A DNA stretch of 64,000 bases from Diphasiastrum complanatum. Its lineage: Eukaryota; Streptophyta; Lycopodiopsida; Lycopodiales; Lycopodiaceae. Positions within the stretch are counted from its first letter, which is position 1. Every line of letters begins with the position of its first letter. Below, piece by piece: positions 1 through 12,349 of this stretch. The stretch is taken from contig MU832124.1 in assembly GCA_029204225.1 (NCBI GenBank), forward strand, positions 1-64,000. Reading direction: 5' to 3'. Position numbers and translations under genes: made by a program. The notes beneath the pieces were generated by a model. The model ran no database searches, had not been told where the DNA came from, and saw only the letters and a list, made by a program, of their open reading frames with translations.

Positions 1-262
1 CTCCAGATTGATCACACCATATTTTAAAAAGTCTTGTTCCAAAATAACGAAAACATAATAAATGCAACTTATTAAAAACAATTGTCCCTTTCTCATCCCT
101 CGCTACATCCCCATCGGCATTTAAATTGTAGTGAGAGTTGGAGGACGATTCATCTGTAGCAACGGGTGGAGATGAAGGGCCTTCTGCGGCATAATCTTCA
201 TATACAGATCTGGATCGACGATGTCCGTTGTCGCTGCCACTAACACTGCCACTTCCACTCAT
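1..262 (-). CDS. Partial unidentified ORF cut by the window edge
   Basis: An ATG at 262-260 on the minus strand opens a frame that stays open for 87 codons to the window edge, so the 3' part is missing. The protein begins MSGSGSVSGSDNGHRRS and is rich in Ser, Gly and Asp/Glu for about 60 residues. It then turns basic and hydrophobic (FNKLHLLCFRYFG). The Ser/acidic start looks like a disordered N-terminal tail or a first exon. The later part could already be intron read-through, since its base composition becomes AT-rich. I do not recognise a family. It could be a host first exon or the N-terminus of a transposase. No promoter element stands out upstream (263-340). Confidence 0.35.
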   Translation of the reverse strand, partial: MSGSGSVSGSDNGHRRSRSVYEDYAAEGPSSPPVATDESSSNSHYNLNADGDVARDEKGTIVFNKLHLLCFRYFGTRLFKIWCDQSG

Positions 263-1511
<1,249 letters not shown>

Positions 1512-2136
1512 ACATTTTGACTATATGCAATCAACGGTTACAGTTAATTCTTATGAAAAAAAAGAGTCTCACACATTTGAAATACTTTACTAGAATTGAA
1601 TGTTTTGATGGATGTTTGTGTAGCTTATCAGACAAAAAATCTAGTGACAAGGGCAAAAATGTCAATAAGGTAAGTTTTATGTGAAGTCAATATACCATAT
1701 TCTACAATGATTTTTTTGCAAGTTAAATATTATCATTTTTTGCAAGAAACATCGTAATTACAATTTTTTGTAGGCCAATTATTATCAAGAACGAATGGGG
1801 TGCACCTACGTCAGATGCGACAGGCAAGTGATGTGTCAAAGACGCACTGTCAATGATCACTTGTGGAAGTATGGAAGTAGAGGGGATGGTCAAACATCAA
1901 ATTCATAAGAGATTGAGGTTTGCTTTATAAGCTAACGCATTTTTTATATTTTTTTAATATTAGGATATCTAGGAACCATTGACTCGTTTAAATGACACAT
2001 TCTCTATCGGTTTCTTTAGACACACCATCGAATGCCATGACATGGTCTTGATCCATCTGTATTAAATTCAAAGCGAAAAAAAGTTTTGATAAAAATGAGG
2101 GAACAAAGAATGAAACAAATAGAATAAGCTCGTGGA

Positions 2137-3733
2137 TTGCTGCAAACATCTGATGAGGAAGACGTTGCAGTTGAAGATAATGATACTGAGGTACTACACG
2201 ATGATGCAATGCATGACTTGTTTGAATTATATTTTACAACCAACAATGAATGTTCAAACTCAACGAGTGGAGAGAACATGGATGAAAGTGAAGAGTTGCA
2301 TGATGATGAAAACGAGATATTACTACGCAAAGAAGCCGACACTCCCTTGTATCCAGGAGCATCTTTTTCTCAACTGGCAACAACACTTCTCTTTCTAAAC
2401 TTACAAGTTACATACAAATGGAGTTCTACAGTGTTACATCATTGTTTAGATATGCATAAACCCTAAATGCATTATATTGTTTGTTAGGATTTAAGGTTAT
2501 GCATTCATGTTTACAAATAGAATATTATTACAATTTATTACAAAAAATACTTCCAAAAGACAATGTGATGTCGGGAACGCGAAAAGAAGCTCGAAACATG
2601 TTAAGCAAGCTTGGAATGGATTATGAAAAGATTCATGCATGTCCAAATGACCACATTTTATATAGGGGTGTGCATTCAGAAAAAGATCAATGTCCAACAT
2701 GTGGCACATCATAATACAGAACAGACGTTCAAGGATCGAGTGTGCCACAAAAAGTGTTACATCATTGTCTTGTCATTCCACGACTACAATGTTTGTTTCG
2801 ATGCAGGTCTTTGGCACAAATACTAGATTGACATGCTAAGAATCGATCTACGGATGATGTTATGCGGGTACCAAGTGACTCACCTGCGTGGAAACATATT
2901 GATGAGCAATGGTCCGTGCTCAAAAATGAACCTCATCATTTACAATTTGGTTTAGCAATGGATGGCATAAATCCTCCATGGCTAAGTATAAAGAAGAGAC
3001 ATTTGTTTGTAGCTCTAATGGCTCCAAGAAAATACAAGGTTAAGAACATGGATGTTTACCTCAAACCATTGATTGAAGAATTGTCCAAGCTTTGGAATGG
3101 TGTCAATGCGTATGACATCTCAAGGCCTTTGCAAGAAAGAAATTTCACTCTTTATGGAATTCTAATGTGGACCTCATAATTATCCCGGTTTGAGTGAATG
3201 TTCATGTATGATTAATCTTCGTATGGATTGTCAATAATAATCATTTTTTCTCGTGATCTATTACATCTCATAAATATATTCGAACTTTCTATTGCAATCA
3301 TAAATGTAGGTTTTACAACATCTAGATTTTAAGAAAAGTTGTGTACAAAAATCATCGAAAGTACCTACCAATTGATCATCCTTTTTGGACAAACCAAAGG
3401 CTAGCTTGGGGTAGACCGGAAGATGGCCCTCTAATCACACCTCCACCCATTCGAATGACTGTAAAATATTGGTACAACGAGTGGATCAAACAACATGATG
3501 TGAATGATTCTTGGGATAAGTCAATTCCAAGCATGAAGATATTGTCGATATTCCAACGATTACCCTATTGGAATAATCTATTAATCAATCACCTCTTGGA
3601 TCCTATGTGTATATACAAAAACATGGGTGAATCTATACGGAAACATATAATTGGTGCAAAGGACAATGTTGCAACACGTTACAGATTTGGAGGTGGCTAT
3701 GGTGAAGAGACCTTATTGGATTCAAAACAATGA
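2137..3733 (+). pseudogene. CACTA (En/Spm) Tnp2 transposase relic
   Basis: Plus-strand pieces follow the order of plant Tnp2 proteins. First comes an acidic N-terminal stretch ending EADTPLYPGASFSQL (2137-2466). Next is the conserved block LGMDYEKIHACPNDHILY with CPTCGTS (2481-2714). Then come PAWKHIDEQ, FGLAMDGINP and MDVYLKPLIEEL (2862-3179), and lastly LPIDHPFW and LPYWNNLLINHLLDPMC (3341-3733), matching the family block that precedes the LDxMH motif. Frames change between pieces and stop codons intervene (2465, 2712, 3177, 3731). The part between FGLAMDGINP and the IPG-like block is shortened. The function would have been cut-and-paste transposition. No CACTA terminal repeat was seen, so element ends are unknown. 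The Gypsy element at 3862 lies just downstream. Confidence 0.85.
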
Positions 3734-3861
3734 AAGTGGGATGACATTTATTCTAGTTGTTCTAGTTCTAAATCCTAAGCCCTAAAATGTTTAAAATATG
3801 TTGTGCTAAATTTTCAAGATATGTTGTGCTGGTACAAAACATACAATGCCATGTGGGCATG

Positions 3862-5016
3862 TTGGCTGATTCTGACAAATCCCCAAGATACTCGGACAGA
3901 GCAACTCAAGAGCACCTCTCACCTTAGATCGAGGAGGTCTTTGAGAAGACGAGACGAATGAAGATTGAGAGCCGAGTATGAGAGCTGAGAAATGCTAGTT
4001 AGTAATAACAAGCCATAACTGTGTAAGCCTCATGGTGAACCCTAAAAGATGGAATGACCATGTAGGAACTAGTATTTCTAGGCAAATGTAATAAATGCAA
4101 GTAGACCCCTCTTAAAGAAAGCAGAGTGGGCCACCTTTTGATGGTGGCCTCTAGTGGAGAGCAATATTCCACTTGTAATTTGTGAGATGTGGAAATTCCA
4201 CTAGAATGCCACATAAGGAGCTCTCCTGCTTATTTAAGAGACTCCCTCTTTGTGAAGAGGAGCTTTTTGTGTATTGTATCAACTCCATGCTGAAATGAGA
4301 AGAGCTTCCATGAGTTAGATGCATCCATTGAGCTCCTTGATCATGATGGTTTTCTTGAGTGATGCCCCTATGATCATGCCCTTCCATTCATATTGTGTGT
4401 GGTTGTGGATTTAGAGTGGATTAGTTTTCTTGCTTTCCTAGTTGTGGATTAGATTTCATGTTTTCTTGTGGATTTATGTAGGAGCCAGCATTCAAGTAAA
4501 CTATATAGCTAGAAATGTGGCATAAATCTTGCACATTCTCTAACATTCTAGTTCTTGATGTTCTTGGGATGTCCAAGAATCAAAAGACTGGTTGGTTTCT
4601 TGATTCTTGGACTTCTAACATGTTGTATATTAGTTCTTGTTTCTTGTTTTGTCAATTTATGCAAGTAAAGTATGTAGGATCTGATTTTAGTTCATTTTAC
4701 AGCAAAGTAGAAGTAGAATTTCATTGTTTGTTCAACGAATCTGCACTCTGATTTTATGGTTGAACGTTTTGGCATGTATGAGTGGTTGTTTATGCATGTG
4801 CATTAGTTCAAGAGTGACTTCCCTGGATTGTCCTCTGACAGGCAAGACATTTACTACATCGATATCAGTCCCTTCTGTCTAGTTTCGGCATTGAACTAAG
4901 AAGCTAACATTCAAGAAAATGCCAACAAGCCTCTAAACAAGAAGAAAATAGTTCTTATAAACAAGAAACATGGAAGAACTAGTAAACAAATTCTATAGGC
5001 TCTGAAGATGTCAACA
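3862..5016 (+). repeat. 5' LTR of the Gypsy element, 1155 bp
   Basis: It begins TGTTGG and ends CAACA, giving short inverted ends. It aligns along its length with the solo LTR at 61965-63132, and its last 303 bp align with 8187-8468. A TATTTAAG box at 4231-4238 is conserved in the solo copy (about 62336-62343) and is the likely core promoter. Confidence 0.9.
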
Positions 5017-5018
5017 TT

Positions 5019-5030
5019 TGGCACCGTTGC
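5019..5030 (+). other. Primer-binding site, tRNA-Asp type
   Basis: TGGCACCGTTGC begins two bases after the LTR end. It differs by one base from TGGCGCCGTTGC, the usual plant Gypsy site complementary to tRNA-Asp. Confidence 0.8.
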
Positions 5031-5342
5031 TACTTGAATTCCACACCTCATAAACCCACACCTGCTACAACCGTGTTCTTGAACAAATCCATAACAGTTC
5101 TCATCTATAGTCTACCTTGCAAACAAACTACCCTACTTGCAAAGCGATCTGCAAGAAACAACAATCGTAGGGAAATAGACTTGCTTGCAAATCCATCTGA
5201 AAACTAACTTGCTTGAACCTGAACCTGCAAACCAACCAGCAAGCCACAACAACTGCAAACACAAGCAATCAGACTTGCTTTAGTATCAAACTGCAAAACC
5301 AGAGCCCACACGCATCAACTACACTCCTTCAGCCGCCTCGTC

Positions 5343-5775
5343 ATGCTCCATTTCTTTTATATCTCAACTGACGCTTTCCTTCATATCTCAGCTGATGCTT
5401 CCCTTCATATCTCAGCCAATGCTTCCCTTCATATCTCAGCCGACGCTTTTTTCATATCTCAACTGACACTTTCCTTTATATCTCAACCGACGATTTTTTT
5501 CAAATCTACGGGTTCGCGTCAAATCTTGACCGGCGGGTTTTTGATCAAATCTCGACCGACGTGTTTTCGCATCAGATCTCGGCCGACGAGTTTTTGCGTC
5601 AGATCTCGAGCAACGGATTTTTGATCAAATCTTGACCGATGGGTTTTCACGTCAAATCTCGACCGACGAATTTTCGATCAGATTTCAACTGACGGGTTTG
5701 CGTTAAATCAAGACCGATGGTTCTGGGTCCAATTTCGACCGACGGGGTTCCTCACTATCTCAACCGACCAACTCC
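5343..5775 (+). repeat. Diverged minisatellite in the Gypsy leader
   Basis: About 16 imperfect tandem units share the core ATCTCGACCGACG. The first block (about 5350-5500) has units near 24-27 bp, written like CATATCTCAGCCGACGCTT. The second (about 5500-5770) has units near 28-30 bp, like TCAAATCTCGACCGACGGGT. The array is noticeably richer in CG dinucleotides than the surroundings. It lies between primer site and gag. The open frame over it (5343-5624) is repeat read-through. Confidence 0.85.
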
Positions 5776-5969
5776 ATGCCAGACCACAGAACTTCCAAAC
5801 AACACCTCTGAGTGACATTTCGACTGAACCATCATCTTCCCAAAGCCTTAGGGGCTGAAAAAAAGAAAGAAAAAAAAGACATGAACACCAAAAAAAATTT
5901 CAAAAAAATAAAACTCATATCTATAGAAAGCCCTTTTTATACTTAGTCTCCACCTTCACTTCCTTCAAC

Positions 5970-6082
5970 ATCCTAAAAAATCCAAAAACACCAAAAATCC
6001 TAAAAAATCCAGCAAACACCAAAAACCCTAAAAAATCCAACAAACACCAAAAACCCTAAAAAATCCAAAAACACTAGAAACA
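5970..6082 (+). repeat. Tandem repeat, about 27-29 bp x 4
   Basis: Four copies of a unit resembling CTAAAAAATCCAACAAACAC sit immediately 5' of the gag start at 6117. A-rich, G-poor leaders are common just upstream of Gypsy gag. Confidence 0.85.
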
Positions 6083-6116
6083 CATACCTAACACAAAAAA
6101 GATAGAACAATACCCA

Positions 6117-7044
6117 ATGACCGACAATACATATCCTAAAATTCCAGAAGATTATCCATACGAGATCAGGTCCCCTATAGCTGAACAAATCACCCGTCAT
6201 AGGTTCTACCAAATGCGGGCCCAAATACACGAGTCATCCACAAATCCATTCGAGGGACAAGAACCTGATAGAGCTGAGTCTTCACGAGCACGAGCCTATT
6301 CTTATGGTGCTGAATCCTCACAAGACAGAACCAACCTTTTATTGAGTCTCTGCTACCCACAATGCTCATTATGAGAGACGTATACCCAAGCTAGATCTAC
6401 CAAAGTTCGACGGTAGTTCGGACCTTCAAAGATTTTTGCAAATCTCTGAGAATGCATGTGATCTGTATGGCGAAACATCTCCCGATGCTATGGTCCAACT
6501 GTTTTCGATGACCATGATCGCTAAAGCACGTGATTGGTTTTTCAACCTTGATCGTGAAAATAAGATAGACTGGTCAATCTTGAAAGAGTCCTTTATCAAG
6601 CGTTTTAAGCCCTTTCGCTTGATCGAGAGTCCTTTTGTCAAATTGAGTAACATCAAGGTGGCAAAGGATGAATGTGTATGAGACTATATCAAGTGTTTCA
6701 AATGCCTCAAAAGTCAAGTATAGAAACAACCCTTCAAACAGATGCTCATCATCTGGTTCTTAGTCGGCCTTCCAAGATGGATTAGACGTGAGCTTAAATC
6801 CAATGATGAATATATGAGTCTCAAATTAGCTATGTCTGACGTCATCAAAGAAGAAGACAAGGGATCAAATGTTGATGAATCCAAGGAACGACGAGCACCA
6901 AGTGCTCCTCTCCATGAGTCGAAGCTGATCGAGGGTACCCGAGATCAGCTTTGGAAATCCCAGTTGGAGTTGTTTAATAAGCAACACCAACTACAGATGG
7001 AGAAACTCACCAATGAGTTTCAAGCTACCCTGAAGTTTATTTAA
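6117..7044 (+). pseudogene. Gypsy gag relic (retrotransposon gag domain)
   Basis: The first frame starts MTDNTYPKIPEDYPYE (6117-6374). A frameshift follows, and the core continues as RIPKLDLPKFDGSSD, then YGETSPDAMVQLFSMT, AKARDWFFNL and WSILKESFIKRFKP (6380-6681). This is the classical Ty3/Gypsy capsid pattern in which a Trp-containing helix precedes a W..F...F..RF motif. After a stop at 6679, a further piece (6742-7044) carries FLVGLPRWIRRELKS and a charged, coiled-coil-like tail. Gag would form the particle that packages the RNA. At least two stops and one frameshift make it non-functional. Confidence 0.82.
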
Positions 7045-7299
7045 AGCAGTATGTCTGGTCAGTCAAACCCTGCACAAGTACCTTATAGACGAAAAACAAT
7101 ATGGTGCCACACTGCCGGGCTACGCATCCTGTTGATGCTTGTCTTTCATGTCCGCCTATCCAAGCACATACAGTCCAACAATATGAAGCACAACCATCAC
7201 ATTCTCGACATTCCTTGACTTATCCCGAATATCCACCAGAAAGTCCAGAACCATAAGCCATACAAGATGGCTATGCCGTTATACAAGAGTTATTGCACA

Positions 7300-7430
7300 C
7301 CAAACGTTTCATCTGTGGTGAAATTGGCCACTTCATGGTTGATTGTCCAGTCAAGGCCAAGTACCATGTTGAGTGTCCTGATTGTATCAGAAAACACAGT
7401 TTCAAAGACTGTCCAAAACAACCAACTAAG
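7300..7430 (+). pseudogene. Gag zinc-knuckle remnant
   Basis: One frame reads RFICGEIGHFMVDC followed by CPDCIRKHSFKDCPK. The first motif keeps CX4HX4C but appears to have lost the first Cys of CX2CX4HX4C. The second is CX2CX3HX4C. These are nucleic-acid-binding knuckles of the same Gypsy gag. The region 7431-8186 shows no further recognisable pol domain. Confidence 0.65.
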
Positions 7431-8186
7431 ATCCTACCTGCCTGTCACATCAGTTATGAATCACAATAGGATCTTCACGACAACAACACGAGCACTATAG
7501 CACCCTCCCGCTCAACCTGCTACTCACTCGAGAAGTTTCTAGCAAACATCTACAATACCACAGAATACACCAGCTCTATAATGAAAAAAGACAATATGAA
7601 ATGAGTCCTTGTCGAAAGAAAGTGAAACTGATATTCCGTCATCTGCTACAATGTCCAACCAAGAGCAACCTCCATAGGGAATTGACAGTTTTTCTCAACC
7701 TTCTACAACCTCAAATCTATTTGTCTTTCCACATGCTGATAAGATTTCCAATGTGCCAATACACAATCAATCTAGGATTCGGAAATCCAGATAGAGATTC
7801 AACTCTGAATCTCTTACTCGGAGAGGTCCTCAGGACATAGTACCTCACCATCTCTGCATCTCAAGCTATATTTTTACAACATCTGCTATCAATGATGGTA
7901 GATTTAGTGTAACCAACCCTACCTTGTTTTGACAAGGGCATGTCAAAGTAAATCACATTACTCTACAAAACAACTAAAATATTGCAACTTTCAAGGTACA
8001 TTATCAATGTTGATGAATGCAAGTTTTGTTCGACAAGTGCTATACAGTTCTCACTCTCTGTAACGTTTGTTTATTTCCTTGTTTCTCTGCACCTATTTTG
8101 TGTGATTGATTTTTGCTTGAGGAATAGCTATTGCACAAGAGTCTTCTGTAGAGCATCTCCAAAACACATTCTCATTCATCTATCCA

Positions 8187-8468
8187 TAGAATTTCATTGT
8201 TTGTTCAACGGATCTGCACTCTGATTTTATGGCTGAACGTTTTGGCATGTATGAGTGGTTGTTTATGCATGTGCATTAGTTCAAGAGTGACTTCCTTGGA
8301 TTGTCCTCTGACAGGCAAGACATTTACTATATCGATATTAGTCCCTTCTACCTGGTTTCGGCATTGAACTAAGAAGCTAACATTCAAGAAAATGCCAACA
8401 AGCCTCTAAACAGGCAGAAAATAGTTTGAACTAGTAAACAGATTCTATAGGCTTTGAAGATGTCAACA
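8187..8468 (+). repeat. Truncated 3' LTR of the Gypsy element
   Basis: It aligns to 4714-5016 of the 5' LTR, with one deletion of about 21 bp. The first 850 bp of the LTR are absent, so the deletion that removed pol also removed the LTR start. Confidence 0.88.
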
Positions 8469-8832
8469 GGGCATATGGATATCACTTTCGTGTTGAGGGC
8501 ATTGACACCAAAAGATGCACATTTGATTGCGACATAATGGCAAACTTTCAACAAGAGAGTCGATCTAGTGCAAACGACACAAACGTGTGAGCATGGCAAG
8601 GGAGGAGTTTTCTCAAGTGGAATTATGGCACAAGATATTAGACCAGCACCAAAAAGTGATGGTGTTTGCATTGGGCTACATATATTTGTATGTACAATAT
8701 CTAGCAAATATTTGAAAATGTGTTCTTGATTTGACTTAAATGGCCTTCTTGTCTGCTTTCCTATAATATAGCTTTGATAGACAAGAGGGTCAACAATTTG
8801 ATAGTCTAGATCAAGAACTGAAGGTAGACATG

Positions 8833-9802
8833 TTACCTATCGAAATATATAAGGTGACCAAGTCTATAATGCCAAAGCAATTCTTTATTGATAGACGTTG
8901 AACTCCTTAAAGCACATTTGGTCATAGTATTACAATGACTAAGCCTATAGAGATATTCTTGTCTCTTTCTGAGTTCATCATCTTCTGAATCTTGGTTCTT
9001 ATGCTTTGTGTTGGTTGCATGGGCTTGCTGGTCCGACTGTTTCTTCTTGTCATTGTTGAGCTTCAAGATTCGACAGTTTAGGATTTCGTGATTCATCCTT
9101 TTGTAGTATCTGCAAAATAGTCTTTTCTTGTTCAGGGCAAGTGGTTGATTCTGGGTCTTTTGTGTCTGCTTCTTATTGTTATCATTTTGTCAGACAACTT
9201 TCTTCTTCTATTGTTTCCTTGTGTTCTTCTTCGAGAATAATGCTTGTGAGTCGTTGATGGAGGACGAGGATGCTCCATTCCTTCTTGTTTCCTCCTGCAG
9301 TAGCATGATTAAGACTTTGTACAATGTTATATCTGAGTGTGTGGTTATCATCATCACCCAGTTTTCATAAGAGGATGGCAAACTAGTCAATAAGGTCATT
9401 ACGGCGTCAGAGACTTTGACTACTGAACCTATTGTCACCATCTGTTCTAATAGAGACATAATCACTTTCTGGCATTCTGAGTGAGAAGAATTTTCTCCTC
9501 AAGTGCAGCTTCGATGTAACATCTCTCACTTCATATGATGTACTCAATATGTCCCAAGCCTCTTTCAAAGATTAGGCTTGTCTAATATGGCCAATCTATG
9601 TGTCGGAGATATTAAGGGTGATCAAGGCAAAATTCTTGCCATCCTTGAACTTCCATTTGAAAATGGCTTGCTCATCAACACCAACGACTATTTCCCAAAG
9701 CTCCTTGGCCATCAGAACTACCTTCACCTTGAACTTCCATAAATGGTAATTCGAACCATCGAGTTTGTCTACCATTAGAGTAGACTATGATTGCAAATCC
9801 AT
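8833..9802 (-). pseudogene. Copia gag to pre-integrase relic, separate lineage
   Basis: Reading from 9802, the frame begins MDLQS, then a stop, then KLDGSNYHLWKFKVK, the usual start of a UBN2-type Copia gag. Further on come VMTLLTSLPSSYENW (9465-9208), a zinc knuckle decayed to CX2YX4HX4C (about 9100), and the GAG-pre-integrase signature LLWHYRLGHL (about 8870). The lineage differs from the Copia elements further right, whose gag begins LESNDRLTSLNY or similar. Several stops and frame changes are present. The 5' LTR may lie to the right, but I could not place its ends. A TATATA stretch near 10090 could be its promoter. Confidence 0.72.
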
Positions 9803-12349
9803 TTGAGATTTTGAAATGATTTAATCTATGAGTAATTTTATCTGCAAGCATGAATCTATTTGACAATAAAAATGAAATAAGCATTTAGCATACACAACCT
9901 AAATTATTAGAACTTTGATAGATTAATCATATAGAAAATACAGTCGAATGCAGATAGAGATGCGTTCTTTTTTAGACAATACTCTGTGATAACAGAGAGA
10001 AATAACAATACAATTGCATTCTGAATGACCGATTGATCACAATGAATTAGATGATTCAGCTAGCCGAATAACTGATGATTAGTTGTTGAATATATACACA
10101 TGGCTAACTAATTAAAAGAATGGTTAATTTGTAGTTTACAATTAGATTTTGACACTACGTGTTGTTGGTAGTCACCATCAGACAATAGTTGATTTTGTCT
10201 TATCGTTATGTGTGTACTTGTTGATTCATCTATGGCTGAACAATCGATGATAGCCGAATAAGAGAAGGTGTCCAACAAAGAAGAGGTGGCCGAACTATCG
10301 GGTAACATTGTCACTGATTCCTTCATATTTCTACAGACTATCAAAAAACATGTGTAATCTGCAGAGTATGCAATTGTACAAATATTTACAACAACTTAAT
10401 GAGTGGATCTAGATTAACAGAGAATAGGGATGGAGAGGATAGAAATCCAACAACTCTAGGAATCCAGCCTATATCATCGGTTTCGAGAGCAGCTCCCTCC
10501 ACCAAGAGGAGGCTTTGCCCTCAAGAAACAACAAAACTGGTGAAATTCACTTTTCTTCTAGGACATTGTGCAAGCTAAAATAGCTAGACCAACAATTTAT
10601 CCAGTCCTCGATAATGATCTAAATGTGGTGTTATACTAGTATCATTGAGATTTGCACCTAAACATTTAAAGATTTCTGAATAATTGGCAATTCACTTGAG
10701 TAGCTTGGTTACTCTTGGATGAAGTTAATTGGTAAAACGATCATTGTTAAGAGGATTCACCAGAAATTGTTTGTTTTGAATCATATTGCTTGTAAGACGC
10801 AGAATTTGTGAGTCATCAAGATTCATCAATTAAAATTATGTGCATTGGATATACATTATTCTTGGTATAGAGTAATTGAGGAATAATCTCACTTCATTAG
10901 TGATTAGATCCTAGAGAGCTCAATTGGATAGTAAATCTTAATGATTCCAAGAATAACAATTGAATTTATATTCAACAGGACTTTGGGTGTCTAGATTTGG
11001 TTCTAAACAGTAATTTATAGTTTTTTGTGGATGAAGATGGTTGCCATTATCATTTTGGTATGCTTTCTGTCTTTAATTACCCGTGGCATATAGAACTTGA
11101 CTATCTCGTACTTCTGTTAAAGAATCCAGTATGGAAAATATTCTTAAGATCTAGTATTCCTGATGGGAAAGATTAAAATGATTCTTACTTTTCTTGACTT
11201 ATGTTGGACATATACTCCAATATCTTTAATGAGTTATGTTTGACGAATCATAATGATCTAAATATTTATTATTGACAAATCATAAATAGATAGTTAATTA
11301 TTGTCATAAAATTATAAGGAATTGTGATGATTCTTAAGTGTGATGATTAATTCTCGATCTATTAAATGAGTAAGAAATTTAGATCAATGTTTTGAAAATA
11401 TGGATCTCTTTACTTTAGTGTTTTATTGAGAGCCTATGGATCTCATAGACATTCTCACAAAGTAAGTTGTTTTACTTGTGAAGAATTTAATTAACCTAGT
11501 GGATGATATTCTGCTACAAATTATGGTCTACAAATGCTTGAGTACAGTTCTTTGATTAGATCTCTAGTTATTATAGGAGATAGACAAATCTTTTTGAATG
11601 GTTGTTATTTTCTTGCATATGATGCTAGAAATCAAGAGTATATCTAGGATACTCAGAGTTGAGTTTAATCATTTTTTTATCTTAATGGATCTCCTAGAGG
11701 ATCTAGTTGAATGAATTATTATATCTTAGACTTATGGATTCTAAGGATATTTGTACTTGGAAGCCTTTATGAATTGTCTTCCAGAGATTGGGGATAATTT
11801 CAAACTGTAATTGCTAATTTTTTTCACTTTAATCTCATGAGTTAGGTAATACTTCCCTTAAGGTTTTACATGAAAGTGATGTTACTAAGTTATAGAGAGT
11901 GAAACCTAGATGAGAAAATTTATTGCTTAGTGTACTTTCCAACTTGAGTTTGTACTCCAGGGCTGAGATTAACAACTGAAAAATAGTATTATCTCTAAGT
12001 ACTTGTTTGATATGTAAGTCAAACTAAGGATAATGATTTTCTAGGTTAATAATGAAAGTTAAAGAAACTAATCCTGATTTTCTTTTCTATTCTAAGGACA
12101 TAACCAGTTCAAGGGAAAAATAATGTTATGTCCACGTCCTATATATAGGATTTGTTATAGTCCTATACTTGGATACACGGTAATCTAGAAATCGAAATTA
12201 TTGGTTATGCCACATCATACTTGATGTGACTCGTAAAGTGATCAATAACCTTGTGAGTCCTAGCACAGTAATTGGAGTTAGTACAAGGTTTGGGACAATA
12301 AATGCATGTGTAGAGTCTTGAAGGCAAGTTATTGGCTTCAAATTTGGAG
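9803..12349. other. AT-rich stretch, nothing recognised
   Basis: No open frame carries a recognisable motif. The part up to about 10400 could be the leader and LTR of the Copia relic at 8833-9802. The part from 10440 to 12200 has no repeat structure or coding signal that I can support. Confidence 0.4.

Larger units (their letters stand above)
3862..8468 (+). mobile_element. Deleted Ty3/Gypsy LTR retrotransposon (TSD GGGCA)
   Basis: The element runs from TGTTGGCTGA at 3862 to TGTCAACA at 8468. The flanking pentamer GGGCA occurs at 3857-3861 and again at 8469-8473, which is a good target-site duplication. Inside are a full 5' LTR, a primer-binding site, a repeat-rich leader and a broken gag with zinc-knuckle remnants. 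The last 282 bp are the end of the 3' LTR. Protease, RT, RNase H, integrase and most of the 3' LTR are missing. One or more internal deletions therefore followed insertion. A solo LTR of the same family lies at 61965-63132. Confidence 0.88.

Noticed and set aside
5343-5624. A 93-codon ORF with repeats HISADASL
   Set aside because: It is a translation of the minisatellite, and the unit length changes so the frame is not maintained.
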